In this document: positions 34,795 to 44,605 of the stretch, in pieces
Layout: every line of letters starts with the position of its first letter
Numbering within the stretch: the first letter of the stretch is position 1
Source: Aquisalimonas lutea
GTDB lineage: Bacteria > Pseudomonadota > Gammaproteobacteria > Nitrococcales > Aquisalimonadaceae
DNA length: 64,000 nucleotides
Direction of reading: 5' to 3'
Assembly (NCBI RefSeq): GCF_030409225.1
Contig: NZ_JAUFPK010000001.1
Span: 926,191-990,190 of the forward strand
Notes under the pieces: model-generated
Told to the model about the DNA's origin: nothing
The model's database searches: none
The model's input: the letters and a program-made list of their open reading frames with translations, nothing else
Translations under genes and position numbers: made by a program

Positions 34795-34833
34795 AGCCGA
34801 AAGGCCTACTCTGGGGGATGCTCCGGGAAACAG

Positions 34834-34906
34834 TGGGCCCGGCTGGATTCGAACCAGCGACCAAGGAATTATGAGTTCCCTGCTCTAACCACTGAGCTAC
34901 AGGCCC
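34834..34906 (-). tRNA. ileX: tRNA-Ile2 (CAU anticodon, lysidine type)
   Basis: The 73-nt minus-strand gene folds into a full cloverleaf: 7-bp acceptor stem (GGGCCTG with CGGGCCC, one G-U), D-stem GCTC/GAGC, anticodon stem GGGAA/TTCCT with loop CTCATAA, and T-stem GCTGG/CCAGC with loop TTCGAAT. The anticodon is CAU. The D-loop and the variable region CTTGGTCGCTGG match the minor isoleucine tRNA, whose C34 is modified to lysidine to read AUA, rather than elongator Met. CCA is not encoded. It follows the AI-2E gene and precedes rpoD. Confidence 0.88.
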
Positions 34907-35015
34907 GTCGGGCGGTGATCGCGGGGCGGCTGCGTGCGTAGGGCGCGGACGCAGCCCGCCCTGCGGGCGCAGCCGCAGGGCGGGAGTATAGCGTGCAGGG
35001 GGTAGGGCGTCAGCC

Positions 35016-36830
<1,815 letters not shown>

Positions 36831-36883
36831 ACCACTCGCTACCTGGATGCTTGGCGTTCTGCCCTGCACAAAATGAACCGAAC

Positions 36884-36912
36884 ATTATAGCGGTTCAGGA
36901 ATGATTTGCCAT
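36884..36912 (-). promoter_or_regulatory. rpoD promoter in the dnaG-rpoD gap
   Basis: Minus strand: -35 ATGGCA (36907-36912, 4 of 6) and a perfect -10 TATAAT (36884-36889) are separated by exactly 17 bases. Transcription would start near 36877, giving a leader of about 48 bases to the rpoD ATG. The -10 lies in the loop of a GAACCG/CGGTTC inverted repeat (36876-36897). An internal rpoD promoter in this operon is well known in E. coli, where it lies inside dnaG. Confidence 0.7.
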
Positions 36913-36915
36913 CCC

Positions 36916-38664
36916 TCACCGGGGAGGCGACCCCTTGCGTCGTTGCAGCAGCTCCAGCCACTCCGCCTGCTCGTCGTCGGTCATGCGGCCGCTCTGCCAC
37001 TGCTGATGCAAGTATTGCAGCCGTTGCTCCGTGAGCAACGTGTCCAGGCGCTCCATCGCACCCAGGAACTCGGCTTCCGCGCCGCCCTCAGGGACCAGGT
37101 GGTCCCAGGCGACGAGCTTCCACAGCGCCGCCTCGTGGGGGTCGTCGCGGAAGCGTTCCAGTATCGCCTCAGTCCTTAGATGCGGTTGTTCCTGCAAGAG
37201 TTCAAGGAGGCGCACCAGCAAGTCGGCGCCCGGCTGCTCCAGGTCGCGGAATCGCTCCGGCTCACCGCCGCGGGCGGCCAGCTCCGGGTGCTGGAGCAGC
37301 AGCGCCACGGCCACGCGCACCGCCGTGCGCCGTTGCGGCCGGGATCCGGAGCGGCGCCTGTCGCGCTTGGCCGGCTCCGGCTGGGCCTCGCCGGCGATGG
37401 CGCGCTCGACATGGGCGCGCTCAACACGGGCGTGGCGCGCGAGCTCGTCCACCAGCAGGTCCCGGAAGACGCCCTGCGGTACCCGGCCGATGGCCGGGGC
37501 GGCACGCTCCACGAGGCGTGCGCGACCGTCCACCGTGTGCAGGTCCGCGTCGTTCTCCAGCTCCCGGAACATGAAGGTGGACAGCGGCTCGGCCGCGGCT
37601 ACGTGACTGCGGAACGCATCCGCCCCCTGGGAGCGCACGAGGGAGTCCGGGTCCTCCCCCTCGGGCAGGAACAGGAAGCGGGCCTGGCGGTCGTCCCGCA
37701 GCGCCGGGAGCGTGTTCTCCAGGGCACGCCACGCGGCCTGCCGGCCGGCGTCGTCGCCGTCGAAGCAGAAGACCACGTTGCGCGTGGTCCGGAACAGGCG
37801 CTCCACCTGGTCCGTGGTCGTGGCGGTACCCAGGGTGGCCACGGCGTTGCCGAGGCCCTGCTGGGCCAGCGCCACCACGTCCATGTAGCCTTCCACCACG
37901 AGAATGGGGTCCGGGTGTCGCTCCTGCTGCAGGCACTCGTGGAGCCCGTACAGCTCGCGCCCCTTGTGGAACACGGGCGTCTCCGGCGAGTTCAGGTATT
38001 TCGGCTCGCCGGTATCCAGTACCCGGCCGCCGAAGCCGACCGTGCGGCCCCGGCGGTCCCGGATCGGGAACATGATGCGGTCACGGAAGCGGTCGTAGAC
38101 ACTGCCCGAGTCCTTGCGGATGGCGAGCCCGGCACGTACCAGCTGGTCCTCGTGGCCCAGCTCGCGGAGCAGGTGATCCCAGCCCGGCGGCGCGAAGCCG
38201 ATGCCGTAGCGCGCGGCGATATCGCCGCTGAGCCCGCGCTTGCGCAGGTAGGCGATGGCGCGTTCCCGCTCCGGGTGGCGGCGCAGCCAGCTGCGATAGG
38301 CGGCCTCGGCCTGCTGCAGCAGCGGATACAGCGTCTCGGCTTCGGGATCGCTGCGCGGCTGGGCCTCCCGGGGGATTTCCATGCCCACCTGGCGGGCCAG
38401 GGTCTCCACTGCCTCCGGAAAGCTCATCCGGTCGTATTCCATGAGAAAGCGGATGGCCGTGCCGTGGGCGCCGCAGCCGAAGCAGTGATAGAACTGCTTG
38501 CTCGGGCTGACCGTGAACGACGGGGTCTTCTCGTTGTGGAAAGGGCACAGGGCCTGGTAGTTCGCACCGGCCTTCTTCAGCGCCAGACGCGAGCCGATGA
38601 GCTCGACGATGTCTGCGCGAGCCAGGAGCTCGTCGATGAACTGATCCGGAATGCGTCCGGCCAT
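36916..38664 (-). CDS. dnaG: DNA primase DnaG
   Basis: 582-aa primase making RNA primers at the replication fork. The N-terminal CHC2 zinc ribbon has C40, H43, C61 and C64 (LCPFHNEKTPSF ... FYHCFGCGAHG). The RNA-polymerase/Toprim core follows, with VVEGYMDVVALAQQGLGNAVATLGTA and the FCFDGDDAGRQAAWRA metal-binding motif. The C-terminal helicase-binding domain (about 440-582) interacts with DnaB. Third gene of the macromolecular synthesis operon, so primer synthesis, initiation of transcription and ribosome assembly are co-regulated. Confidence 0.97.
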   Translation of the reverse strand: MAGRIPDQFIDELLARADIVELIGSRLALKKAGANYQALCPFHNEKTPSFTVSPSKQFYHCFGCGAHGTAIRFLMEYDRMSFPEAVETLARQVGMEIPREAQPRSDPEAETLYPLLQQAEAAYRSWLRRHPERERAIAYLRKRGLSGDIAARYGIGFAPPGWDHLLRELGHEDQLVRAGLAIRKDSGSVYDRFRDRIMFPIRDRRGRTVGFGGRVLDTGEPKYLNSPETPVFHKGRELYGLHECLQQERHPDPILVVEGYMDVVALAQQGLGNAVATLGTATTTDQVERLFRTTRNVVFCFDGDDAGRQAAWRALENTLPALRDDRQARFLFLPEGEDPDSLVRSQGADAFRSHVAAAEPLSTFMFRELENDADLHTVDGRARLVERAAPAIGRVPQGVFRDLLVDELARHARVERAHVERAIAGEAQPEPAKRDRRRSGSRPQRRTAVRVAVALLLQHPELAARGGEPERFRDLEQPGADLLVRLLELLQEQPHLRTEAILERFRDDPHEAALWKLVAWDHLVPEGGAEAEFLGAMERLDTLLTEQRLQYLHQQWQSGRMTDDEQAEWLELLQRRKGSPPR

Positions 38665-38749
38665 GGCGGGGTACTCCCGGGCAGCAACCCTGGGAAGGCT
38701 AGCAGGGGCGAACGGGGAGCGGCCGCCGCGCCCTCCGGCGACAGCCGGG

Positions 38750-39205
38750 TCAGCCGTTCAGCCGCGCCTTCAGCCGGGCGCTGGCCTGGCTCATGTCGGC
38801 GCGCCCCTGCAGGCGCGGCTTGAGCTGCCCCATGACCTTGCCCATGTCGCGAATGGACGTCGCGCCGGTGGCGGTGATGGCCTCGTCGATCAGCGCATCC
38901 ACCTCGTCATCGCTCAGGGGCTCGGGCAGGAACTCGCGCAGGACCGCGAGCTCGTATTCCTCCTGCTCGGCGAGCTCGGCGCGCCCGGCGGCCCGGTACT
39001 GCTCGATGGACTCGTTGCGCTGCTTGACCATCTTGTCGAGCAGGCTGATGACCTCGGCGTCACCCGCCTCGGTGCGCTGATCCACCTCGTGCTGCTTGAT
39101 GGCGGCCGTCGCCAGGCGCAACGTGCCGAGGCGCCGGCGGTCGCCCGCGCGCATTGCCTCTTTCACCGCGGTCAGAAGGCGGTCCTTCAGGGCAGTCTCT
39201 GTCAT
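38750..39205 (-). CDS. yqeY: GatB/YqeY-domain protein
   Basis: 151 aa, with the C-terminal helical domain of GatB as a stand-alone protein: LKDRLLTAVKEAMRAGDRRRLGTLRLATAAIKQHEVD, a helical YEAAGR-like stretch and the end ATSIRDMGKVMGQLKPRLQGRADMS. Function uncertain; it is thought to bind tRNA or assist an amidase. In many gammaproteobacteria it sits between rpsU and dnaG, exactly as here (15 bases after rpsU, 85 before dnaG). Confidence 0.9.
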   Translation of the reverse strand: MTETALKDRLLTAVKEAMRAGDRRRLGTLRLATAAIKQHEVDQRTEAGDAEVISLLDKMVKQRNESIEQYRAAGRAELAEQEEYELAVLREFLPEPLSDDEVDALIDEAITATGATSIRDMGKVMGQLKPRLQGRADMSQASARLKARLNG

Positions 39206-39220
39206 GACAGGAGTCCGGTC

Positions 39221-39436
39221 TCAGTACATGCGCTCGCGGCGCTGCTGCTCGCGCTGGAGCTTCTTGGCATGCCGCTTGATGGCGGCCGCCTGCTTGCGCT
39301 TGCGCACCTGCGTGGGCTTTTCGTAATGCTCGCGACGGCGCACCTCGGAGAGGATGCCCGCCTTCTCGCAGGAGCGCTTGAAACGGCGCAGGGCGACCTC
39401 GAAATGTTCGTTTTCACGTACCTTGACGATCGGCAT
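39221..39436 (-). CDS. rpsU: 30S ribosomal protein S21
   Basis: 71-aa basic protein, the standard length for S21, with [20 protein letters not shown] and a C-terminal Arg/Lys/Gln helix ending RRERMY. It helps base-pairing of the Shine-Dalgarno sequence at initiation. I chose the ATG at 39436, which gives the family N-terminus MPIVKVRE; an in-frame start four codons earlier is not needed. First gene of the operon, behind the promoter at 39506-39534. Confidence 0.96.
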   Translation of the reverse strand: MPIVKVRENEHFEVALRRFKRSCEKAGILSEVRRREHYEKPTQVRKRKQAAAIKRHAKKLQREQQRRERMY

Positions 39437-39505
39437 GCAGCGACTCACCTTCCTTCAACGCAAGAATGATCCGGTCGTGGAGCATGATTCCACAACGGGC
39501 GCGGT

Positions 39506-39534
39506 ATTCTATCCAGCACCTCGGCGGAACACAA
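39506..39534 (-). promoter_or_regulatory. rpsU operon promoter
   Basis: Minus strand: -35 TTGTGT (39529-39534) and -10 TAGAAT (39506-39511), spacer exactly 17 bases. Transcription would begin near 39499, a leader of about 63 bases. The start for tsaD in the opposite direction must lie within the same 178-base gap. Confidence 0.6.
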
Positions 39535-39548
39535 GTCGGGGCGGTGGT

Positions 39549-39566
39549 GTATGGCGATCGCCATAC
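39549..39566. promoter_or_regulatory. 18-bp perfect palindrome between rpsU and tsaD
   Basis: GTATGGCGATCGCCATAC reads the same on both strands, centred on GCGATCGC. It lies 15 bases beyond the rpsU -35 and 49 bases before tsaD. It could be an operator controlling the divergent genes or a cruciform-prone site; no known regulator matches it with confidence. Confidence 0.45.
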
Positions 39567-39614
39567 CGCAGGCAGTACACTGCGCCACGGCTCCCAATCC
39601 GGATCGACCCGCTC

Positions 39615-40631
39615 ATGCGCGTGCTCGGAATCGAAACCTCCTGCGATGAAACCGGCGTGGCCGTCTACGACGGCGACACCGGGCTGCTGGCCCATGCCGT
39701 GCACAGCCAGGTGGACCTGCACGCCACCTACGGCGGCGTGGTGCCGGAGCTGGCGTCCCGGGACCACGTGCGTCGCGTCCTGCCGCTGACGGAGCAGGTG
39801 CTGGCGGAGGCCGGCCTGGAGCGCGAGGCGCTGGACGCGGTCGCTTACACGCGCGGGCCCGGCCTGGTGGGCGCGCTCCTGGTGGGCGCGTCGGTGGCGC
39901 GCAGCCTGGCCTGGGCCCGCGGCCTGCCGGCCCTGGGGGTGCACCACATGGAGGCGCACCTGCTGGCACCGCTGCTGGAGGACGACCCGCCGGCGTTCCC
40001 GTTCGTCGCACTGCTGATCTCCGGCGGCCACACGCTGCTGGTGCAGGTGGCCGGGGTGGGCCGCTACCGCGCCCTGGGTGAATCCGTGGACGACGCCGTG
40101 GGCGAGGCCTTCGACAAGACGGCGAAGCTGCTGGATCTGCCGTACCCGGGCGGGCCGCAGCTGGAACGGCTGGCCGCCGAGGGGGCGCCGGATCGCTATC
40201 GCTTCCCCCGCCCGATGACGGACCGGCCCGGGCTGGATTTCAGCTTCAGCGGCCTGAAGACGTTCACGCGCAACCTGGTCCGCGACGCCGGCGACGAGCC
40301 GGGCGCCCGCGCCGACATCGCGCGCGGTTTCCAGGATGCCGTCGCCGATACGCTCGCCATCAAGTGCCGCCGCGCCCTGCAGCATACGGGGGCGCAGCGG
40401 CTGGTGGTCGCCGGCGGGGTCAGCGCCAATCGCGCCCTGCGCCGGCGGATCGACGCCGTCGCCGCCGAGCTCGGGGCCACCGTGCACTATCCGCGCCCGG
40501 CGCTGTGCACGGACAACGGCGCCATGATCGCCTACTGCGGCTATCGCCGCCTGGCGGCGGGAGAGCGCGGGGACATCGCGTTCGACGTCACCGCCCGCTG
40601 GCCGCTGGAGACCCTGCGCGAGCCGGGGTGA
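39615..40631 (+). CDS. tsaD: tRNA N6-threonylcarbamoyladenosine transferase TsaD
   Basis: 338-aa ASKHA-fold enzyme that transfers threonylcarbamoyl to A37 of tRNAs reading ANN codons, with TsaB, TsaC and TsaE. Markers are the N-terminal [17 protein letters not shown], the metal histidines H111 and H115 in [30 protein letters not shown], and [16 protein letters not shown] start at the ATG at 39615 from the family N-terminus. It is divergent from rpsU, the classical arrangement, and converges on plsY with only 3 bases between the stops. Confidence 0.96.
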   Translation: MRVLGIETSCDETGVAVYDGDTGLLAHAVHSQVDLHATYGGVVPELASRDHVRRVLPLTEQVLAEAGLEREALDAVAYTRGPGLVGALLVGASVARSLAWARGLPALGVHHMEAHLLAPLLEDDPPAFPFVALLISGGHTLLVQVAGVGRYRALGESVDDAVGEAFDKTAKLLDLPYPGGPQLERLAAEGAPDRYRFPRPMTDRPGLDFSFSGLKTFTRNLVRDAGDEPGARADIARGFQDAVADTLAIKCRRALQHTGAQRLVVAGGVSANRALRRRIDAVAAELGATVHYPRPALCTDNGAMIAYCGYRRLAAGERGDIAFDVTARWPLETLREPG

Positions 40632-40634
40632 GCC

Positions 40635-41228
40635 TCAGCTGCGCTCGCCGATCCGGCTCTCGGTGCCGTTGAGCAGGCCGCGGAGATTGCCCCGGTGCCG
40701 CCAGAAGGTGCACACGGTGACCGCGAGCATGCCGAGCAGCAGCGCCCGGGGCTCGCCGAAATAGGCCAGGTAGTACGGTGCCAGCAGGAACGACACCAGC
40801 GCCGCCAGGGAGGAGTAGCGGAACAGCGCCGCGATCACCACCCAGGTCGTCACCGTCACCAGCAGCGCCGGCCAGGACCAGCCCAGCAGCACGCCCAGGC
40901 CCGTGGCCACGCCCTTGCCTCCGTGGAAGCCGAAGAACACCGGGTACAGGTGTCCCAGGAAGGCGGCGAATCCGGTGAGCGCCAGGGTCACCGGGTCCAC
41001 GGCCGCGATCAGGGCCGCCGCCACCGGCAGCGCCCCCTTGAGGAAGTCACCCGCGAGCGTCAGTCCCGCCGCCGTGCGATTGCCCACGCGCAGCACGTTG
41101 GTCGCCCCCGGGTTGCGGGAGCCCTCGCTGCGGGGGTCCGGCAGGCCCATGACCCGGCACACCAGGATGGCCGTGGAGATGGAGCCGAACAGGTAGGCCC
41201 CCAGGACGATGGCGACATCGATGATCAT
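40635..41228 (-). CDS. plsY: Glycerol-3-phosphate acyltransferase PlsY
   Basis: 197-aa inner-membrane acyltransferase using acyl-phosphate to make lysophosphatidic acid, the first step of phospholipid synthesis. Recognisable motifs are AYLFGSISTAILVCR, DPRSEGSRNPGATNVLRVG (substrate loop) and FFGFHGGKGVATGLGVLL (phosphate-binding), with about five helices. The ATG at 41228 gives the typical start. It converges with tsaD and is divergent from folB. Confidence 0.95.
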   Translation of the reverse strand: MIIDVAIVLGAYLFGSISTAILVCRVMGLPDPRSEGSRNPGATNVLRVGNRTAAGLTLAGDFLKGALPVAAALIAAVDPVTLALTGFAAFLGHLYPVFFGFHGGKGVATGLGVLLGWSWPALLVTVTTWVVIAALFRYSSLAALVSFLLAPYYLAYFGEPRALLLGMLAVTVCTFWRHRGNLRGLLNGTESRIGERS

Positions 41229-41351
41229 GGCGCGTATTGAATGGCTTTCCCGGAACGGGGTCAAGCCGCCGGTGGCCGGATTGCCGGCGGGAGCGCTATC
41301 ATCCCGGTTCGGCACGGGTCGAGGCGGCATGGATCCAGCAGGAGCGGCGCA

Positions 41352-41714
41352 ATGGACACGGTCTACATCCAGGAGCTCAAGGCGGACGCCGTCATCGGCG
41401 TGCGCGCCTGGGAGCGCCGCGTGCGCCAGACCCTGGTGCTGGATCTGGAGCTCGGTGCGGACATCCCCGCGGCAGCCGCCACGGACGCGGTGGCGGATGC
41501 GCTCGACTACGATGCGGTCAGCCGGCACGTGGTGGCGTGGGTCCGCGACAGCGACTATCACCTGGTGGAGACCCTGGCCGAGGGGCTGGCTGCGGAGCTC
41601 CAGCGGCAGTTCGCGATCCCCTGGCTGCGCCTGCAGGTCGCCAAGCCGGGTGCCGTGCCCGGCGCCCGGGCGGTGGGTGTCCGGCTGGAGCGCGGCCGTC
41701 CGCCCGGCGCTTGA
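41352..41714 (+). CDS. folB: Dihydroneopterin aldolase FolB
   Basis: 120-aa subunit of the octameric aldolase that converts 7,8-dihydroneopterin to 6-hydroxymethyl-dihydropterin in folate synthesis. Family features are VYIQELKADAVIGVRAWERRVRQTLVLDLEL, DALDYDAVSRHV and the active-site Glu in HLVETLAEGLA. AGGAGC lies before the ATG at 41352. It is followed 26 bases later by folK, which uses its product. Confidence 0.93.
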   Translation: MDTVYIQELKADAVIGVRAWERRVRQTLVLDLELGADIPAAAATDAVADALDYDAVSRHVVAWVRDSDYHLVETLAEGLAAELQRQFAIPWLRLQVAKPGAVPGARAVGVRLERGRPPGA

Positions 41715-41740
41715 ACGGGGCAAGCAGCAGGAAGGTTGTC

Positions 41741-42238
41741 ATGGTGCGTGTCTACGTCAGCATCGGCTCGAACATCGAACCGGCCCGGCACGTGCGCCAG
41801 GCCCTGGCGGATCTGCGCCGGGAGTTCGGCCCGCTGATCGTCTCCCCCGTCTACGCCAGTGCCGCCGTCGGGTTTGACGGTGACGATTTCCTCAACCTCG
41901 TGGTGGGCATGGATACCGTGGATACGCCCGAGGGCGTGGCTGAGCGCCTGCACCGCATCGAGGATGCCAACGGCCGCGTGCGCGGCCCGGAACGGTACGC
42001 CGCGCGCACCCTGGACCTGGATGCCCTCACCTACGGGGCGGAAAGCATCCGCTCCGGGCGCCTGGTCCTGCCGCGCCGGGAGATTACGCGCTACGCTTTT
42101 GTTCTTCGCCCCCTTGCCGATATCGCGGGAGAGGAGTTGCACCCCGAGCTGGGCACGACGTATGCCCGGCTCTGGCAGGAATTCGACGCCAGCGACCAGC
42201 CGCTGCACGCTGTGTCCCTGGACGACCCGGAGCTGTAA
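41741..42238 (+). CDS. folK: HPPK FolK
   Basis: 165-aa 6-hydroxymethyl-dihydropterin pyrophosphokinase, the next step after FolB. The start VYVSIGSNIEPARHV, the pterin-binding SPVYAS...GFDGDDFLN region, and the signature RYAARTLDLDALTYG (the family's R-x2-RT-x-D-x-D, binding ATP and Mg) are all present, followed by LVLPRREITRYAFVLRPLADI. Its TAA shares the A with the ATG of the methyltransferase gene (1-base overlap). Confidence 0.94.
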   Translation: MVRVYVSIGSNIEPARHVRQALADLRREFGPLIVSPVYASAAVGFDGDDFLNLVVGMDTVDTPEGVAERLHRIEDANGRVRGPERYAARTLDLDALTYGAESIRSGRLVLPRREITRYAFVLRPLADIAGEELHPELGTTYARLWQEFDASDQPLHAVSLDDPEL

Positions 42239-43452
42239 TGGGTGATTACGAGGCGGCGTCAACCGGGCCATTGACGGGCCTGCCCGCCGACTGGCCCGCA
42301 CCGGACCCCGATGCCCTGGCCCTGAGCCGGGAGCTGGTGCAGCGGCTGCACCAGCGCATCGCGGAGCAGGGGGCGTTGCCGTTCGATGCCTGGATGGAGA
42401 GCGTTCTCTACGAGCCGGGTCTGGGCTACTACAGCGCCGGCCAGGAGAAGTTCGGCGAGGCCGGGGACTATGTCACGGCTCCCGGGATTTCGCCGCTTTT
42501 CGCCTGGACGCTGGCCGGCGAGTGCGCCGATGCGCTGCAGGCGTGCGGCGGCGACACCATCCTGGAGCTCGGGCCCGGGGACGGCGGGCTCGCTGCCGAG
42601 CTTCTTGCGGAGCTGGAACGCCGGGGCCGCCTGCCGGCGCGCTACTGCCTGCTGGAGCGCAGCGCCAGCCTGCGGGCGCGCCAGCACGAGCGCCTGGAGC
42701 GCAGCGTCCCCCACCTGCTCGACCGCGTGCACTGGCTCGACACGCTGCCGCCGAGCCCGATGCGCGGTGTCATCCTGGGCAACGAGGTGCTGGATGCCCT
42801 GCCCGTGGCTCGGTTCCGCCGCGACAGCGACCGCGTCGAGGAGCTGCTGGTCACCGCCGCCGGCGACGGTTTCGCGTGGACGCGCGCGCCGGCGCGGCCG
42901 GCCGTCGCCGAGGCGGTGACCGCCATCGAGGCCGAGCTGGGGCAGGTCCTGCCGCCGGGATATGTCTCCGAGGTCTGCCTGCAGCTGCCCGCGTTCATGG
43001 CCTCCCTGGCGGACAGCCTGGAGCGGGGCCTGGTGTTGCTGGTGGACTACGGCTACCCGCGGCGGGAGTACTACCGGGCCGATCGCGATGAAGGCACGCT
43101 GGTGTGCCACTATCGTCATCGCGCACACTGGGATCCATTGCTGGTCCCGGGCCTGCAGGACGTGACCGCGTTCGTGGATTTCACGGCGGCGGCCGCAGGG
43201 GCCCAGGATGCGGGGCTGGACGTGCTGGGATTCACCACCCAGGCCCACTATCTCATGGGCGCCGGGATCACCGGATTGCTGGAGGCGCGCCAGGGGGATG
43301 ACCCGCTCGAGAGCACCCGCCTGGCGCAGCAGGCCAAGACCCTGCTGCTTCCGGGCGGCATGGGCGAGCGCTTCCGGGTGCTGGCGGCGGCGACAGCGGG
43401 CATACCCACGCCGGCAGGGTTTTCGCTTTATAATCACCTGGCAAGTCTGTGA
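42238..43452 (+). CDS. MidA/NDUFAF7-family SAM-dependent methyltransferase
   Basis: 404-aa class I methyltransferase of the MidA/NDUFAF7 (COG1565) group. The opening has QGALPFDAWMESVLYEPGLGYYSAG and FGEAGDYVTAPGISPLFAWTLA; the SAM-binding loop is LELGPGDGGLAAELL; later come LGNEVLDALPVARF and LVDYGYPRREYYR. In mitochondria the homologue methylates an arginine of complex I; the bacterial substrate is unknown. Overlaps folK by 1 base, so it is the third gene of the fol operon. Confidence 0.88.
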   Translation: MGDYEAASTGPLTGLPADWPAPDPDALALSRELVQRLHQRIAEQGALPFDAWMESVLYEPGLGYYSAGQEKFGEAGDYVTAPGISPLFAWTLAGECADALQACGGDTILELGPGDGGLAAELLAELERRGRLPARYCLLERSASLRARQHERLERSVPHLLDRVHWLDTLPPSPMRGVILGNEVLDALPVARFRRDSDRVEELLVTAAGDGFAWTRAPARPAVAEAVTAIEAELGQVLPPGYVSEVCLQLPAFMASLADSLERGLVLLVDYGYPRREYYRADRDEGTLVCHYRHRAHWDPLLVPGLQDVTAFVDFTAAAAGAQDAGLDVLGFTTQAHYLMGAGITGLLEARQGDDPLESTRLAQQAKTLLLPGGMGERFRVLAAATAGIPTPAGFSLYNHLASL

Positions 43453-43510
43453 GAGACTGTCGCCGTGAGGCGGCAGGCGGCGGGCGCAAGCAGGCGAAGG
43501 GGCAGATAGC

Positions 43511-44605
43511 ATGACGGCAGCGACGCCGCAGCGTCGAGTACTGGTCCTGGGCGGTGATGCCGGCGAGGAAGGACCCACCGCGCGGGAGATCCTGGAGCCG
43601 TCCGGCTTTCTCGTGGACCAGGCAGCCGATCCCGACGCTGCGCTGGACCTGGCGCGGCGGGAAGCCTATGACGCCTTCCTGCTGGATGTCGAAAGCCACG
43701 GTGACGCCGGCATGGGCCTTTGCCGGCAGCTGCGTGACGAGCCCGGGTACTATCTCTCCCCCATCCTGCTGACCGCCGCGGTGGACGACCGGGCCGTGTG
43801 GCAGAAGGCGTTCGCCGCCGGCTGTGACGATCTGCTGCGCATTCCCCTGGAGCCGGTGGTGGTGCGCGCCCGACTGGTGAACCTGCTGGAGAAGGCCGAC
43901 TACGCCCAGGAGCTCGAGCGCGTGCGCGCCAACCTGGCGCGCTACGTCTCCCCGCGGCTGCGCCAGATCGTGCAGAACGCGGCGCCCGGTGACGGTTTCC
44001 CGCCGCCGGAACAGCAGCACGTGTGCATTCTCTTCTCCGACATCCGCGGCTTCACGGCGCTGGCGCAGAGCATTCCGCCGGGGCACCTGTTCGCCTCCGT
44101 CAGCCGGCACCTGGGCAGTCAGGTGGAGGCGGTCTATGCCCATGGCGGCTATGTGGACAAGTTCGGCGGCGACGGCATCATGGCCGTGTTCGACGGTGAG
44201 GCCATGGCCCGGGACGCCTGCGCCTGCGCCCTGGAGATGATCGAGGCCAATCAGGCCATGCAGGGGGATGCGCTGGAGATCCCGCTGGGCATCGGCATTC
44301 ACGAGGGCACGGTGGTGGCCGGCAATATCGGGTCCGGCGAGCACCTGGACTACACCGTCATCGGCAACACCGTGAACCTGGCCGCCCGCCTGTGCGGCTG
44401 GGCCAGCCCGGGCGATATCGTGGTCTCGGAAGCGGTGCGCAGCGCCATCGCCGACAGCCCCGGCCTGACCTGCGTGGAGCCGCGCACCGCCCAGATCCGC
44501 GGCGTCAGCGATGCCATCACCCTGTACCGGCTCCAGGGCGAGGTGCCCGGCAGGACGCCGGCCGCTCAGTCGTCCCGGGCCACGGGCCGTTCCGCCGGAT
44601 CGTAG
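43511..44605 (+). CDS. REC-linked class III adenylyl/guanylyl cyclase
   Basis: 364 aa. A response-regulator receiver domain (about 8-128) precedes a class III nucleotide cyclase domain (about 165-335). In the receiver the phosphoacceptor Asp is present (FLLDVESHG) and so is the Thr (ILLTAAVDD), but the conserved Lys is Arg (DLLRIPLEP), so phospho-signalling may be altered. In the cyclase the metal Asps (FSDIRGFTAL, FGGDGIMAVF), the purine-binding Lys (VDKFGG) and the Asn/Arg of NTVNLAARL are intact. It probably makes cAMP. The last 40 bases overlap the convergent cca gene. No histidine kinase is adjacent. Confidence 0.85.
   Translation: MTAATPQRRVLVLGGDAGEEGPTAREILEPSGFLVDQAADPDAALDLARREAYDAFLLDVESHGDAGMGLCRQLRDEPGYYLSPILLTAAVDDRAVWQKAFAAGCDDLLRIPLEPVVVRARLVNLLEKADYAQELERVRANLARYVSPRLRQIVQNAAPGDGFPPPEQQHVCILFSDIRGFTALAQSIPPGHLFASVSRHLGSQVEAVYAHGGYVDKFGGDGIMAVFDGEAMARDACACALEMIEANQAMQGDALEIPLGIGIHEGTVVAGNIGSGEHLDYTVIGNTVNLAARLCGWASPGDIVVSEAVRSAIADSPGLTCVEPRTAQIRGVSDAITLYRLQGEVPGRTPAAQSSRATGRSAGS

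Noticed and set aside
31430-34906. Integrated mobile element at the tRNA
   Set aside because: No integrase, transposase or duplicate of the tRNA 3' end was seen on the far side, so only the composition shift is reported.
34834-34906. Elongator tRNA-Met
   Set aside because: Anticodon is CAU, but the D-loop, variable region and T-stem match the minor isoleucine tRNA.
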